Source: Kitasatospora phosalacinea
Lineage (GTDB): Bacteria; Actinomycetota; Actinomycetes; Streptomycetales; Streptomycetaceae
NCBI RefSeq assembly: GCF_000717185.1
Contig: NZ_JNYE01000023.1
Span: 1 to 64,000, forward strand
Direction: 5' to 3'
DNA: 64,000 nt
The position numbers were made by a program, and so were the translations under genes. Below the pieces are notes generated by a model. It was not told the origin of the DNA. It made no database searches and was given only the letters and a program-made list of their open reading frames with translations. Each line of letters starts with the position of its first letter. Position 1 is the first letter of the stretch. Positions 32,270-40,473 of the stretch are shown here, piece by piece.

Positions 32270-34035
32270 TGATCCCCAAGATCCGGCGCGGCTCGCGCAC
32301 CCACGGCCTGCTCGCCTACCTCTACGGCCCCGGGAAACGCGACGAGCACACCGACCCCCATCTCGTCGGCAGTTGGGACGGCTTCGCCCCGGACCCCGGC
32401 CGAGACGCCGATGCCGACCCGAAGATCACCATGACCCGCCTCGTGGCGGCCCTCGACCTGCGGGTCAAGCAGGCCGGCACCGCCGCCCCGGCCCAGCACG
32501 TCTGGCACTGCTCGGTGCGCACCGACCCCGGCGACCGCACCCTGACCGACGCGGAATGGAACACCGTCGCCCGCCGCCTGGTCCACGCCGTCAACCTCGC
32601 CCCCGAAGACGACCCGGACGGATGCCGCTGGGTCGCCGTCCGCCACGCCGAAGACCACATCCACATCCTGGCCACCATGGTCCGAGGCGACCTCCGCAGG
32701 CCCCGGATGAACTACGACTTCAAGAAGGCCCAGGCCGAATGCCGCCGCATCGAGAAGGAGATGGGACTGCGCCAGCTCAAGCCAGGCGACGGCACCGCCG
32801 CCGCCAACCCCACCAGCGCCGAACGCTTCAAGGCCGAGCGCACCGGCCGCACCGAGACCCCGCGCGACAGCCTGCGCGAAGCCGTGCGCCAAGCCGTCGC
32901 CGGAGCCGCGGACGAGGCCGAGTTCTTCGGCCGGCTGCGCGAGGCCGGCCTGCGGGTGAAGCTGCGCCACGCCCCCTCCGGTGACGTCCTCGGCTACAAC
33001 GTCGCCCTGCCCGGCGACCGCAACCGCGACCGCGAGCCTGTCTGGTTCGCCGGGTCCACCCTCGCCCCCGACCTCTCCCTGCCGCGGATCCGCCGCCGCC
33101 TGACCGACAGCCCCACCGACACTGCACCTCCCCGCCCCGGCACGTCCCGCACCGACCGGTCCGGGCCCGCCCGCACCCGCCGGGACGCCGCTGGCATTGC
33201 CGAACGCGTCACCGCGGTCCTGGACGAAGACGGTGGTGAAGCCGCCGCCCAGCTTGTCGGTGCCGGTGAACTCCTTGACGCGCTCGCCCAGACCTCCCCG
33301 GCCGCCACCCGGGCCGAACTGCGTGATGCCGCCCGCGCGTTCGAGCGCGCCACCCGCTCCCACGTCCGTGCGGAGAACGCCGATATCCGGGCCCTGCGCT
33401 CGGCCGCCCGCGGAATAGTCCACGCCGGAACGGCGCTGGGACGAGGAGAGGACGGCGGCGCCACCGCCATGGTCCTGTCCACCCTCGTCCTGCTCACCCT
33501 GGCCGCCGCCCGCTGGCACTCCGCCCGCGGCCACGCCCAGCAGGCAGCAGCCTCCCGCCAGGCGGCCGAGCACCTGCGCGCCGCCTACCGGCAAGCCGCC
33601 GCGACCCCGCTGCGGGCGATGCGCGAGAGGGCCCAGGCGCTGCCCGAACCCGAACGCCGCCGCCACGAAGCCACCATCCGGGCCGCCCTCGGCGAACCGG
33701 CCACCCGCACCGGCCACCAGGCCGGCACCGCCGAGCGGTTCGACGCCCTGGCCGCCACCCTCGCCGAAGCCGAGAAGGCCGGCCACGACCCCAAGGCCCT
33801 CCTCGAAGAAGCCGTCGACCGCCGCGAACTGGAGAGCGCCCGCAACACGGACGCCGTGCTGATCTGGCGCATCCGCCGCCTCGCCGACCTGCCCGCCCTC
33901 CCCAACGGCACCGGCAAGCCGAAGGCCGGCACCACCCCGACCAAGCACGCACCCGGCCGCCCGGCCACCCGCACCGCAACTCCAGCACCCGCCCGTCCGG
34001 TCGCCGACCCCCGCCGTCCAGCACCCCGACGCTGA
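32269..34035 (+). CDS. Relaxase / mobilisation nuclease (MobA/VirD2-like)
   Basis: A 588-aa protein. The N-terminal 180 residues form a MOB-type relaxase domain: MIPKIRRGSRTHGLLAYLYGPG start, HVWHCSVRTDPGDR, and the metal-binding His motif VAVRHAEDHIHILATMV. The family nicks oriT and becomes covalently attached to the transferred strand. The rest is a long Ala/Arg-rich helical region with one hydrophobic stretch (TAMVLSTLVLLTLAAARW) and a basic Pro-rich tail (ADPRRPAPRR), consistent with a transfer signal. ATG 32269 overlaps the mobC stop. The catalytic Tyr cannot be assigned with certainty. Confidence 0.92.
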   Translation: MIPKIRRGSRTHGLLAYLYGPGKRDEHTDPHLVGSWDGFAPDPGRDADADPKITMTRLVAALDLRVKQAGTAAPAQHVWHCSVRTDPGDRTLTDAEWNTVARRLVHAVNLAPEDDPDGCRWVAVRHAEDHIHILATMVRGDLRRPRMNYDFKKAQAECRRIEKEMGLRQLKPGDGTAAANPTSAERFKAERTGRTETPRDSLREAVRQAVAGAADEAEFFGRLREAGLRVKLRHAPSGDVLGYNVALPGDRNRDREPVWFAGSTLAPDLSLPRIRRRLTDSPTDTAPPRPGTSRTDRSGPARTRRDAAGIAERVTAVLDEDGGEAAAQLVGAGELLDALAQTSPAATRAELRDAARAFERATRSHVRAENADIRALRSAARGIVHAGTALGRGEDGGATAMVLSTLVLLTLAAARWHSARGHAQQAAASRQAAEHLRAAYRQAAATPLRAMRERAQALPEPERRRHEATIRAALGEPATRTGHQAGTAERFDALAATLAEAEKAGHDPKALLEEAVDRRELESARNTDAVLIWRIRRLADLPALPNGTGKPKAGTTPTKHAPGRPATRTATPAPARPVADPRRPAPRR

Positions 34036-34111
34036 CCGGCATCCGAAACCCCTCGACACCCACTCCCAGCAGGTGTCACCCAAGAACCCGCACCGCACGA
34101 ACGGAGAGCCC

Positions 34112-34504
34112 GTGCCCAGAGACACCGAAGACCCCACCACCCCGACCGCGCACGCCACACAGCCGACGGCCAGCGACCCGCTGCTGCGGCTGGAGCACGA
34201 GACAGCCCCGCCCAGCGGGCCGGAAACCACCCGCGGCCTGCAGTGCCCCCGCGCACTGGACCTGCGCGGCATGCCGGTCTACTGCACCAAGTGCCGGGCC
34301 CAGCGCGACTGGCTGCTGACCAACTACCGCCAGCACGTATGGATCCACTGCCGCTGCGGGCACAAGTGGCTGGAGCCCGAGATCACCCGTGCCGACTTCG
34401 ACACGATGATCACCGACCCGAACTGGACGCACTACCCGACCGTCCGCGAAGGCGAGATCGCACTCGGGTTCGACGGCTCCTTTGCCGGGATCTACCTGGA
34501 GTAA
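34112..34504 (+). CDS. Small zinc-ribbon-like protein
   Basis: A 130-aa protein. GTG 34112 is chosen because GGAGAG lies directly upstream; the frame could begin at 34073. The middle carries two cysteine pairs (VYCTKCRAQRDW and WIHCRCGHKW), consistent with one zinc ribbon. The C-terminal part is acidic and Trp/Tyr-containing. The N-terminal third is disordered. It is the last gene of the mobilisation unit, 76 bp after the relaxase. Nucleic-acid or protein binding is plausible. Confidence 0.7.
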   Translation: MPRDTEDPTTPTAHATQPTASDPLLRLEHETAPPSGPETTRGLQCPRALDLRGMPVYCTKCRAQRDWLLTNYRQHVWIHCRCGHKWLEPEITRADFDTMITDPNWTHYPTVREGEIALGFDGSFAGIYLE

Positions 34505-34656
34505 TGCGCGGAATTGCATCAGATGCAACATCCGGCATGCGCTGCGCATGGTCGTGAGCTGCGACTTTACCGGGGGATCGGCTGAGGCTGGTCCCCCGGT
34601 CGGCGTTCCTGCTTAGCCGGGCGTAACCGATGCAACGATGTTGCGTTAGATGCAAC
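34505..34656. promoter_or_regulatory. Region of GATGCAAC repeats before recombinase operon
   Basis: A 152-bp, relatively AT-rich region. It has TTGCATC-A-GATGCAA (34514-34528), GCAAC-GAT-GTTGC (34632-34644) and GATGCAACAT twice (34522-34531 and 34649-34658, the latter running into the integrase start). Repeated half-sites of one sequence beside a recombinase gene are typical of recombinase/excisionase arm sites or operators for the operon's own HTH protein. No clear ribosome site precedes the start, so leaderless translation is possible. Confidence 0.6.
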
Positions 34657-35781
34657 ATGGACAGGGTGCTGGACCTGCCGGGAGCGGCCCATCTGGTGCT
34701 GGCCTCCGGGGTTGCCTATCTCGATCCGGAGCCGGCCGCCTTCGAGGCGATGTTGGAGGGCTGGGCGCTGCAGCAGCGGGCCCGGTTTCTGGATGTTGAG
34801 CAGACGATCGCGCCGAGGCTGCGGTTGGTTCGGCGGTTCGCGGAGTTCACCAACGAATATCCGTGGCAGTGGACGCCGTTGGAGGCGGAGGCGTTCATCG
34901 ACAGCCTTCGGTCGCGCCGCCAGGGTCTGGCGGTGTCGACGGGGCGGAGCTACCAGGACGCGCTGCGGCTGTTCTGCGGCTACGCGACCGATGGCCGGTA
35001 CGGGTGGCCGGCGCGGTGCCTGGATCTCTTCGGGACCGTGCCGGCGCAGATCCTGCACGAGTGGAACACCGTCAGGCACACCAGCGATTACGAGGGCAGT
35101 CCTCGGCGCCGTCCGCTGACCTACGACGAGGTGCAGGCGCTGTTCGATGCGGCGGACGGCCGGGTGGAGGAGATCCGGGCCCGTCGGCGCAAGGGGGCGC
35201 TCGCGGCGCTGCGGGACGCGGTCGCGTTGAAGACGGTGTATGCCTTCGGGCTGCGGCGCCAGGAGACGTGCTGCCTGGATCTTCCGGACCTTCGGCGCAA
35301 CCCGAAAGCCCCGCAGTACAGGCGCTTGGGCGCACTGTTCGTGCGTTACGGGAAGGCGTCCCGTGGCGGGCCGCCGAAACGCCGCACGGTGCTGACCGTC
35401 CCGGAGTTCGACTGGATCGTGGAGGTACTGGAGTACTACCTGCAGGAGGTGCGGCCCGCGTTCGCACCGGGCAAGCATCCGGCGCTGTGGATGACCGAGC
35501 GGGTGGGCCGGCTCTCCCTGCGGCGCCTTGACGAGGCGTTCGAGACGGCCCAGCGCCTGGCCGGGCTGCCGGAGGAGTTGGACCTGCACTGCCTGCGGCA
35601 CTCCTACGTCACACACCTGGTGGAGTTCGACTATCCGGAGCGTTTCGTGCAGGAGCAGGTGGGCCACGCGTACGCTTCCACGACCGCGATCTACACGGGC
35701 GTGTCCGACGACTACCGCACTCGTTTGGTGCAGCGTGCCCTCAAGGCGCGGCACGCCGGGTTGTGGGAGGTGGGTACGTGA
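34657..35781 (+). CDS. Tyrosine recombinase (integrase), catalytically complete
   Basis: A 374-aa tyrosine recombinase. The C-terminal catalytic set is present: Arg200 (YAFGLRRQE), His311-x2-Arg314 (LHCLRHSYVTHL), His337 (VGHAYASTTAIY) and the nucleophile Tyr346. The N-terminal SAM-like core-binding domain is at about residues 40-140. ATG 34657 is preferred; ATG 34630 in frame is possible. It is the first gene of a three-gene operon in which the next start (GTG 35778) overlaps its stop. It should catalyse integration/excision of this element or a nested one. Confidence 0.93.
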   Translation: MDRVLDLPGAAHLVLASGVAYLDPEPAAFEAMLEGWALQQRARFLDVEQTIAPRLRLVRRFAEFTNEYPWQWTPLEAEAFIDSLRSRRQGLAVSTGRSYQDALRLFCGYATDGRYGWPARCLDLFGTVPAQILHEWNTVRHTSDYEGSPRRRPLTYDEVQALFDAADGRVEEIRARRRKGALAALRDAVALKTVYAFGLRRQETCCLDLPDLRRNPKAPQYRRLGALFVRYGKASRGGPPKRRTVLTVPEFDWIVEVLEYYLQEVRPAFAPGKHPALWMTERVGRLSLRRLDEAFETAQRLAGLPEELDLHCLRHSYVTHLVEFDYPERFVQEQVGHAYASTTAIYTGVSDDYRTRLVQRALKARHAGLWEVGT

Positions 35782-36113
35782 TCAGGAAAATGGGCTTCCG
35801 TTGGCACTTGCGGCAGTTGATGGCCCAGCGGGACATGTTCCAGACCGCGGACCTGGTGCCGAAGCTGGCCGAGCGCGGAGTTCACCTCTCCCGTGAGCAG
35901 GTGTTCCGCCTGGTCACCCAGCCGCCGCAGCGGCTGTCGATGGACACCCTGGCCGCGCTGTGCGACATCCTGGGCTGCGGGGTCCAGGACCTGATCGAGG
36001 TGGTCATCGTCGACGAGCAGGTCCGCAAGACCGGCACCGGCGGCGGAGCGGACCCGGCAGCCCCGGCGCCGATGGCACGGCGGACCACGATCCGCCGCCC
36101 CGGCCAGACGTGA
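35778..36113 (+). CDS. Cro/C1-type HTH protein of recombinase operon
   Basis: A 111-aa protein with a Cro/C1 HTH (residues 5-75: FRWHLRQLMAQRDMFQTADLVPKLAERGVHLSREQVFRLVTQPPQRLSMDTLAALCDILGC), followed by a short disordered, basic tail. The GTG start at 35778 overlaps the integrase stop, and its own stop overlaps the next start (both GTGA). It is likely the operon's regulator or directionality factor. Its close coupling to two recombinase-fold proteins implies a fixed stoichiometry. Confidence 0.87.
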   Translation: MIRKMGFRWHLRQLMAQRDMFQTADLVPKLAERGVHLSREQVFRLVTQPPQRLSMDTLAALCDILGCGVQDLIEVVIVDEQVRKTGTGGGADPAAPAPMARRTTIRRPGQT

Positions 36114-38269
36114 ACGGCACCGAGGCCCGCCAGGAGGTGCTGCAACTCGTCAGCGCCGCACTCCACTTGCTCGACGAACAGGTGGTGGCACAGGCGGTGG
36201 CCGGCGCGGTGGCGCCGCGCACCGGCCGCTCCACCCTCGCCTACCTCAAGGAGCACCGCGACTGGCTCACCGCCGGCGACCCGCGGCTGCCGAGGACGGT
36301 GCTGCGGCTGCTGGCCGAACTCCGCGCCGCCGGCGCCGCCGAGGCCGTGGTGCCCGGATGCGCGGACTGCTCCAGGCCCAGGGCACTGACCGGCCGCCGT
36401 GAGGACGGCTCCCGGATCTGCCGCTCCTGCGCATCCACCCGCTCCAGCGAGACCTGCCAGCGCTGCGGCCGCCTGCGCCGGGTCGCCGCCCGCCAGGCGG
36501 ACGCGACCGCCCTGTGCGACACCTGCTACCAACGCCCCACCACACCCTGCTCGGGCTGCGGACAGGACCGCCCCGTCAAAGCCCACACGGCCAACGGCCC
36601 AGTATGTAAAGGCTGTTACAGCCGCAGTCCGCGCACCTGCGGCGGCTGCCACCAGGAGCGCCAGATCGCCATCAAGGCCAGCGCCTCCCACCCGGACCTG
36701 TGCGCCGGCTGCTACAACGGCCCCCGAAGGCCGTGCTCGCGCTGCGGCAAGACCCGAACCTGCCGAGGGGTACGCACCGGCACCTACCTGTGCCTGTCGT
36801 GCGCCCCGCGCCCCCAGGCCGCCTGCGCCCGATGCGGCAAGGTCCGCGACGTGAAGACCCGCTGGCCCATCGGCCCGGTCTGCAGCTCCTGCTACGGCTT
36901 CATCCGCCGCCACCCCACACCCTGCCCAGCCTGCGGCGACCGCCAGCCCATGATCGGCACCACCCCGGACGGATCACCACGGTGCGGCCCCTGCAGCGGA
37001 GTTGACCGCCGCTACGCCTGCCCGCGCTGCGGCGGACCCGACAGCCCCGGCCGGCCCGGCGAGTGCGCCCGGTGCCGAAGTGCCGACGAACTGCGCCGCC
37101 ACTTCGGCACTGGCCCCCTCCTCGCCCCGCTGATCGCCGGCCTCGAAGCCAGCGAGCGCCCCGACAACGTCCTCCACTGGCTCCAGCGCCCCGACAGCTC
37201 CGCCACCCTCCTCCGCCAACTGCTCGCCAGCGGACACCAACCCACTCACGAACTCCTCGATGCCTTCCCCCGACGAACCGCTGCCGTCCACCTGCGCCAA
37301 CTCCTCGTCACCCACCAGATCCTGCCTGAGCGCGACGAACGCCTCGCCCGCACCGAAACCTGGATGCACCGCCTCCTCGCCGACGCCTCCCCCGAACACC
37401 GCCACCTGCTGCAGCCCTACACCACCTGGCTGATCCTGCGCCGCCTACGTCACCGCGCCGACACCCACGGCCTCACCGACTCCAGCGTCACCTATGCCCG
37501 CGAACAGGCCCGCTGCGCACTCGCCTTCCTGCGCTGGCTCGACGAGCAATCCCTCACCCTCGACCGGGCCGCCCAGCACGACGTCGACCGCTGGCTCACC
37601 GGCGGGGCGACCACCCGTCGGCGGCTGCGCGACTTCCTGCGCTGGAGCGCGCGCCACAAGCTCAGCGGAGACCTCCGCGTTCCCGCGATGCCCAACAGCC
37701 AGGCGGTCGCCTTCCTCGACGAGGACCTCCAAGTGGAGCTGCTCCACAGGTGCGTCCACGACCAGGGCCTGCCCGACGACGTGCGCGCCGCCGGCGCGCT
37801 GCTGCTGCTCTTCGGTGCCAAGCTGACCCGCATCGCCCGACTGCCCATGCGGGACTTCACCCAGGACGGGGACCAGGCGTTCGTCACCTTCGGCGGCCAG
37901 CCGGCTCCATTGCCGCCGGCCGTCGCCCGACTGCTGACCACCCAAGCGGCCACCCGTCCCCGTCACCTGACCCGGCATCACGCCGAGGCTTTGTCCCGGC
38001 AGTGGCTGTTCCCAGGTGCACTGCCCGGCCGCCCAGTCAGCGCCCACCGGCTCGGTGAGCGGCTCGTCGCCCATGGCATCGGGGTCCGGGCGGCCCGCAA
38101 CACCGCTGTCCTCGCCCTCGCCCAGGACCTCCCGGCGCCGGTGATCAGCGAACTGCTGGACCTGCACATCAACACGGCAGTCCACTGGGGCAAGCGCGGT
38201 GGCCGCGACTGGACCAGCTATCTCGAAGCCCGCCGAGGCGAAGCGCCGACGGTGACCTTCACATCATGA
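36110..38269 (+). CDS. Multi-zinc-ribbon protein fused to degenerate tyrosine-recombinase-like domain
   Basis: A 719-aa protein. After an N-terminal helical region, residues 84-322 contain sixteen CxxC motifs (the first CADC at 84-87, CRSC at 104-107, the last CARC at 319-322), enough for about eight tandem zinc ribbons of roughly 28-30 aa. Residues about 440-719 look like the two domains of a tyrosine recombinase, but the active site is lost. LLLLFGAKLTRIARL has Lys571 where the first catalytic Arg belongs, RAAR at 660-663 replaces HxxR, and Trp693 occupies the Tyr position. It is coupled by GTGA overlap to the HTH and integrase genes. It is probably a DNA-binding accessory recombinase subunit. 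Family unrecognised. Confidence 0.85.
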   Translation: MNGTEARQEVLQLVSAALHLLDEQVVAQAVAGAVAPRTGRSTLAYLKEHRDWLTAGDPRLPRTVLRLLAELRAAGAAEAVVPGCADCSRPRALTGRREDGSRICRSCASTRSSETCQRCGRLRRVAARQADATALCDTCYQRPTTPCSGCGQDRPVKAHTANGPVCKGCYSRSPRTCGGCHQERQIAIKASASHPDLCAGCYNGPRRPCSRCGKTRTCRGVRTGTYLCLSCAPRPQAACARCGKVRDVKTRWPIGPVCSSCYGFIRRHPTPCPACGDRQPMIGTTPDGSPRCGPCSGVDRRYACPRCGGPDSPGRPGECARCRSADELRRHFGTGPLLAPLIAGLEASERPDNVLHWLQRPDSSATLLRQLLASGHQPTHELLDAFPRRTAAVHLRQLLVTHQILPERDERLARTETWMHRLLADASPEHRHLLQPYTTWLILRRLRHRADTHGLTDSSVTYAREQARCALAFLRWLDEQSLTLDRAAQHDVDRWLTGGATTRRRLRDFLRWSARHKLSGDLRVPAMPNSQAVAFLDEDLQVELLHRCVHDQGLPDDVRAAGALLLLFGAKLTRIARLPMRDFTQDGDQAFVTFGGQPAPLPPAVARLLTTQAATRPRHLTRHHAEALSRQWLFPGALPGRPVSAHRLGERLVAHGIGVRAARNTAVLALAQDLPAPVISELLDLHINTAVHWGKRGGRDWTSYLEARRGEAPTVTFTS

Positions 38270-38335
38270 GGGACGCTGGCGCTGAGCTGAGCTCGCCGCG
38301 ATGTCAGCGCAGAGCACGGTGCGCGGCTACGCGCT

Positions 38336-38881
38336 TCAGGTTGCGGGGCCGAGGAGGTGGTTGCCGGGGGCGTCGGGGTCCGTGCTGAGGTAGAACTCGA
38401 CGATCGCGGCCCGGTACTCGGCGAAGCTGATCACTCCGTCGCCGTCGCGGTCCACGAGGCGGAACGCGGCGGTGGAGACCTCCCGTTCGACGCCGAGGGT
38501 GTCGTAGAGGCGGACGTACTCCTCCAGGCTCAGGACACCGTCCTGGTCGGTGTCGACGGCGTTCATGACCGCGTCCGCGATCGTCATGACCGCCGGCTCG
38601 AAGTGCGCCTCGGTGGTGACGTTGTCCTCCATGACGGTGATGAACTCGTCCCGGGACACCTGCCCGTCAGCGTCGGTGTCGGCGTGCTCCAGCAGCAGCT
38701 GCCACCACTGGTCGAAAGCGGTGTGGATGGCGCGGATGTTGGTGTGGTCGTCCTTTCGGGCGGCGCGGGAGAACACGCCCGCGGTGGCCGCGAAGTCCAA
38801 CTGGGTGAGCTGCCCGTCCTGGTCCTGGTCGAACCAGTCGAACATGCTGGAGAACTTCCGGCTCTTCACGGCACTCGTCAT
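38336..38881 (-). CDS. Four-EF-hand calcium-binding protein
   Basis: A 181-aa calerythrin/sarcoplasmic-type protein with four EF-hand loops: residues 18-29 (DQDQDGQLTQLD), 68-79 (DTDADGQVSRDE), 110-121 (DTDQDGVLSLEE) and 144-155 (DRDGDGVISFAE). All end in an acidic -Z residue (loop 1 in Asp), so at least three should bind calcium. It is cytosolic with no signal peptide. ATG 38881 has GAGGAAG upstream. It is convergent with the recombinase operon and appears monocistronic. It probably acts as a calcium buffer or sensor. Confidence 0.93.
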   Translation of the reverse strand: MTSAVKSRKFSSMFDWFDQDQDGQLTQLDFAATAGVFSRAARKDDHTNIRAIHTAFDQWWQLLLEHADTDADGQVSRDEFITVMEDNVTTEAHFEPAVMTIADAVMNAVDTDQDGVLSLEEYVRLYDTLGVEREVSTAAFRLVDRDGDGVISFAEYRAAIVEFYLSTDPDAPGNHLLGPAT

Positions 38882-39276
38882 GGGACGTCTTCCTCGGATC
38901 AAGGCCGCCCTGCTCACGGGGCGGCGGTGATCGCGACGCTAGAGGCCCCGCCGCCGGCGGACCCGCCGAACAGCACCGGTGCCATCCCGACGAGTGACGC
39001 TCGGAACACATGTCGGGGACGAGGGGTCCCGCCGGCGGCGTGGAGCGGGGGCCGGCTGTGGGCCTGCTTCCCCCACGCGGCGGCCCCGGCCCGGCCTACC
39101 GGCCGCCGTGGGCACTGCGGCGAGCCCGGCGACGGGTCGTCCCGCCCGGCCCGGCACAACCAGCCGCTCGCGGCGCGGGTTTGGCTCGTCGGTAAGCAGC
39201 GGAACTTGATCGGCCCGTACCCGCCAGTGGGCGGGTGCGGGCCGTGCCCGGAGCGGCTCCGGGTCAGTCGACAGGA
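38882..39276. other. Intergenic region, no gene recognised
   Basis: About 395 bp between the EF-hand gene start and the small acidic ORF stop, both on the minus strand. Open frames are shadows with no recognisable protein. It contains the EF-hand promoter region and a hairpin at 39213-39242. Confidence 0.5.
39213..39242 (-). terminator. Hairpin downstream of small acidic ORF
   Basis: GCCCGTACCCGCC (39213-39225) pairs with GGCGGGTGCGGGC (39230-39242), with one mismatched position and a four-base loop. It starts 35 bp beyond the stop of the 35-codon ORF and would end its transcript. Confidence 0.55.
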
Positions 39277-39384
39277 CTACGCCTCGTCCTCTTCCTCGTC
39301 TGCTTCCGGAGCTTCTGCTACATCCTCGAAGTCGGCGAGGCCGATGCCCGCGTCCATGATGTCGCTGGACCTATCGTCAGACAT
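39277..39384 (-). CDS. Small acidic peptide, 35 aa
   Basis: An ATG at 39384 with GAGGAG six bases upstream, an ideal ribosome site, opens a 35-codon frame ending in TAG. The peptide begins MSDDRSSDIMDAGIGLADF and ends in an extremely acidic run (EADEEEDEA), with no Cys, Lys or Trp. A hairpin follows. Size, acidity and the GLADF segment recall leader-type peptides, but no maturation enzyme is adjacent. The neighbours are the EF-hand protein and a divergent trypsin-like protease. It could be a RiPP-like precursor, a protein-binding peptide or a regulatory ORF. The family is not recognised. Confidence 0.55.
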   Translation of the reverse strand: MSDDRSSDIMDAGIGLADFEDVAEAPEADEEEDEA

Positions 39385-39651
39385 GGTCATCTCCTCTTCT
39401 GGCCGGCTCATTGCCGACTCGCAGGGGATCTTCCCATGACGAACCGTCAGCACGCCGTCACTCTCAACAGATCAGCCCTGGCCTGCGCGACGGGGGTCCC
39501 GGTGAGCGTTTCGCGAGAGCGGACCGGGGCGAATCAGACACAGTTCGGGCCTCTCCCGAAACTCGCACATCTGATCAGTCGCAGGAGCCCGTCGGGGTGA
39601 GATCCGACCAAGCCCCCTCGATGGCGGAGGGTCGAATGCCATGATCACTCC
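39385..39651. promoter_or_regulatory. Divergent promoter region of acidic ORF and protease
   Basis: 267 bp between divergent starts. A 54-codon plus-strand frame from ATG 39436 (MTNRQHAVTLNRS) is present but lacks a good ribosome site and is not called. Promoters for both neighbours must lie here; no confident -10/-35 boxes were assigned. Confidence 0.4.
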
Positions 39652-40473
39652 ATGACACTGAGGAATCACAAGACTACCCAGAGTGCCAGGTGGCGGGGGA
39701 TGCATTCCGCATGCCTCACCCTCACCTCGGCCCTGCTGCTGACCTTCGCGACGGCGCCCGGGGCGCATGCCATCGTCGGAGGCAAGGACGCCAGCATCAG
39801 GGACTTCCCCTTCATGCTGAGCCTGCGGCTCCACAACCAGTACTTCTGTGGCGCGACCCTGATCAAACCCGGCTGGGCAGTGACCGCAGCCCACTGTGTA
39901 GGGGACGGCCTCGGCGGCCGTGGACTGAGTATCTACGCCGGGTCGTCCTCCACCACCCACGACGGCAAGTCATTTAGCGCATCGAAGATCGTGCAGGCCC
40001 CGGCATATAACCCCGGAACCATGGACTCCGACATCGCCCTGATCAAGCTGAACGGTGCAGTGAGCGGGCTTCGTCCGGCGGACCTGCCTGCCGCCGGCGC
40101 CACAGTTCCCGCAGGAACCGTCGCGGACATCGCGGGCTGGGGAGTCCTCCAGGAAGGCGGCTCTGCCCCCGCGCGCTTGCAGTACGCGCAGGTCACTGTC
40201 CTGGACCACAGCACCTGCAAGAAGGCATACCCCGGCGACATCACCGACCAGATGCTCTGTGCGGCTGACCCCAAGGGGCACATGGACGCCTGCAATGGGG
40301 ACAGCGGCGGCCCGCTCCTCCAAGACAACACCCTGGTCGGAGTCATTTCCTGGGGCCTCGGCTGCGCATCGCCTGGCAAACCCGGCGTCTACACGGACGT
40401 CGCCAAGTTCAGGACCTGGATCGATACGACCATCACCGCCACCGACACCGCCCCGGCGCAGCCGGGCCTGTAA
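39652..40473 (+). CDS. Secreted trypsin-like serine protease (S1)
   Basis: A 273-aa protein with a basic N-terminus and hydrophobic core (residues 19-35) ending in AHA at 38-40, a signal peptidase site. The mature sequence starts at once with IVGG, the activated trypsin N-terminus. The catalytic triad is His81 (TAAHC), Asp127 (DSDIALIK) and Ser218 (GDSGGP). Asp212, six residues before Ser, predicts trypsin-like cleavage after Arg/Lys. Cys pairs fit the usual disulfides. Removal of the signal peptide alone would create an active enzyme with no propeptide. ATG 39652 is used; Met17 is a possible alternative start. Confidence 0.93.
   Translation: MTLRNHKTTQSARWRGMHSACLTLTSALLLTFATAPGAHAIVGGKDASIRDFPFMLSLRLHNQYFCGATLIKPGWAVTAAHCVGDGLGGRGLSIYAGSSSTTHDGKSFSASKIVQAPAYNPGTMDSDIALIKLNGAVSGLRPADLPAAGATVPAGTVADIAGWGVLQEGGSAPARLQYAQVTVLDHSTCKKAYPGDITDQMLCAADPKGHMDACNGDSGGPLLQDNTLVGVISWGLGCASPGKPGVYTDVAKFRTWIDTTITATDTAPAQPGL

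Noticed and set aside
39436..39600. 54-codon plus-strand ORF before the protease
   Set aside because: Has an ATG but no adequate ribosome site or recognisable sequence; lies in the divergent promoter region.
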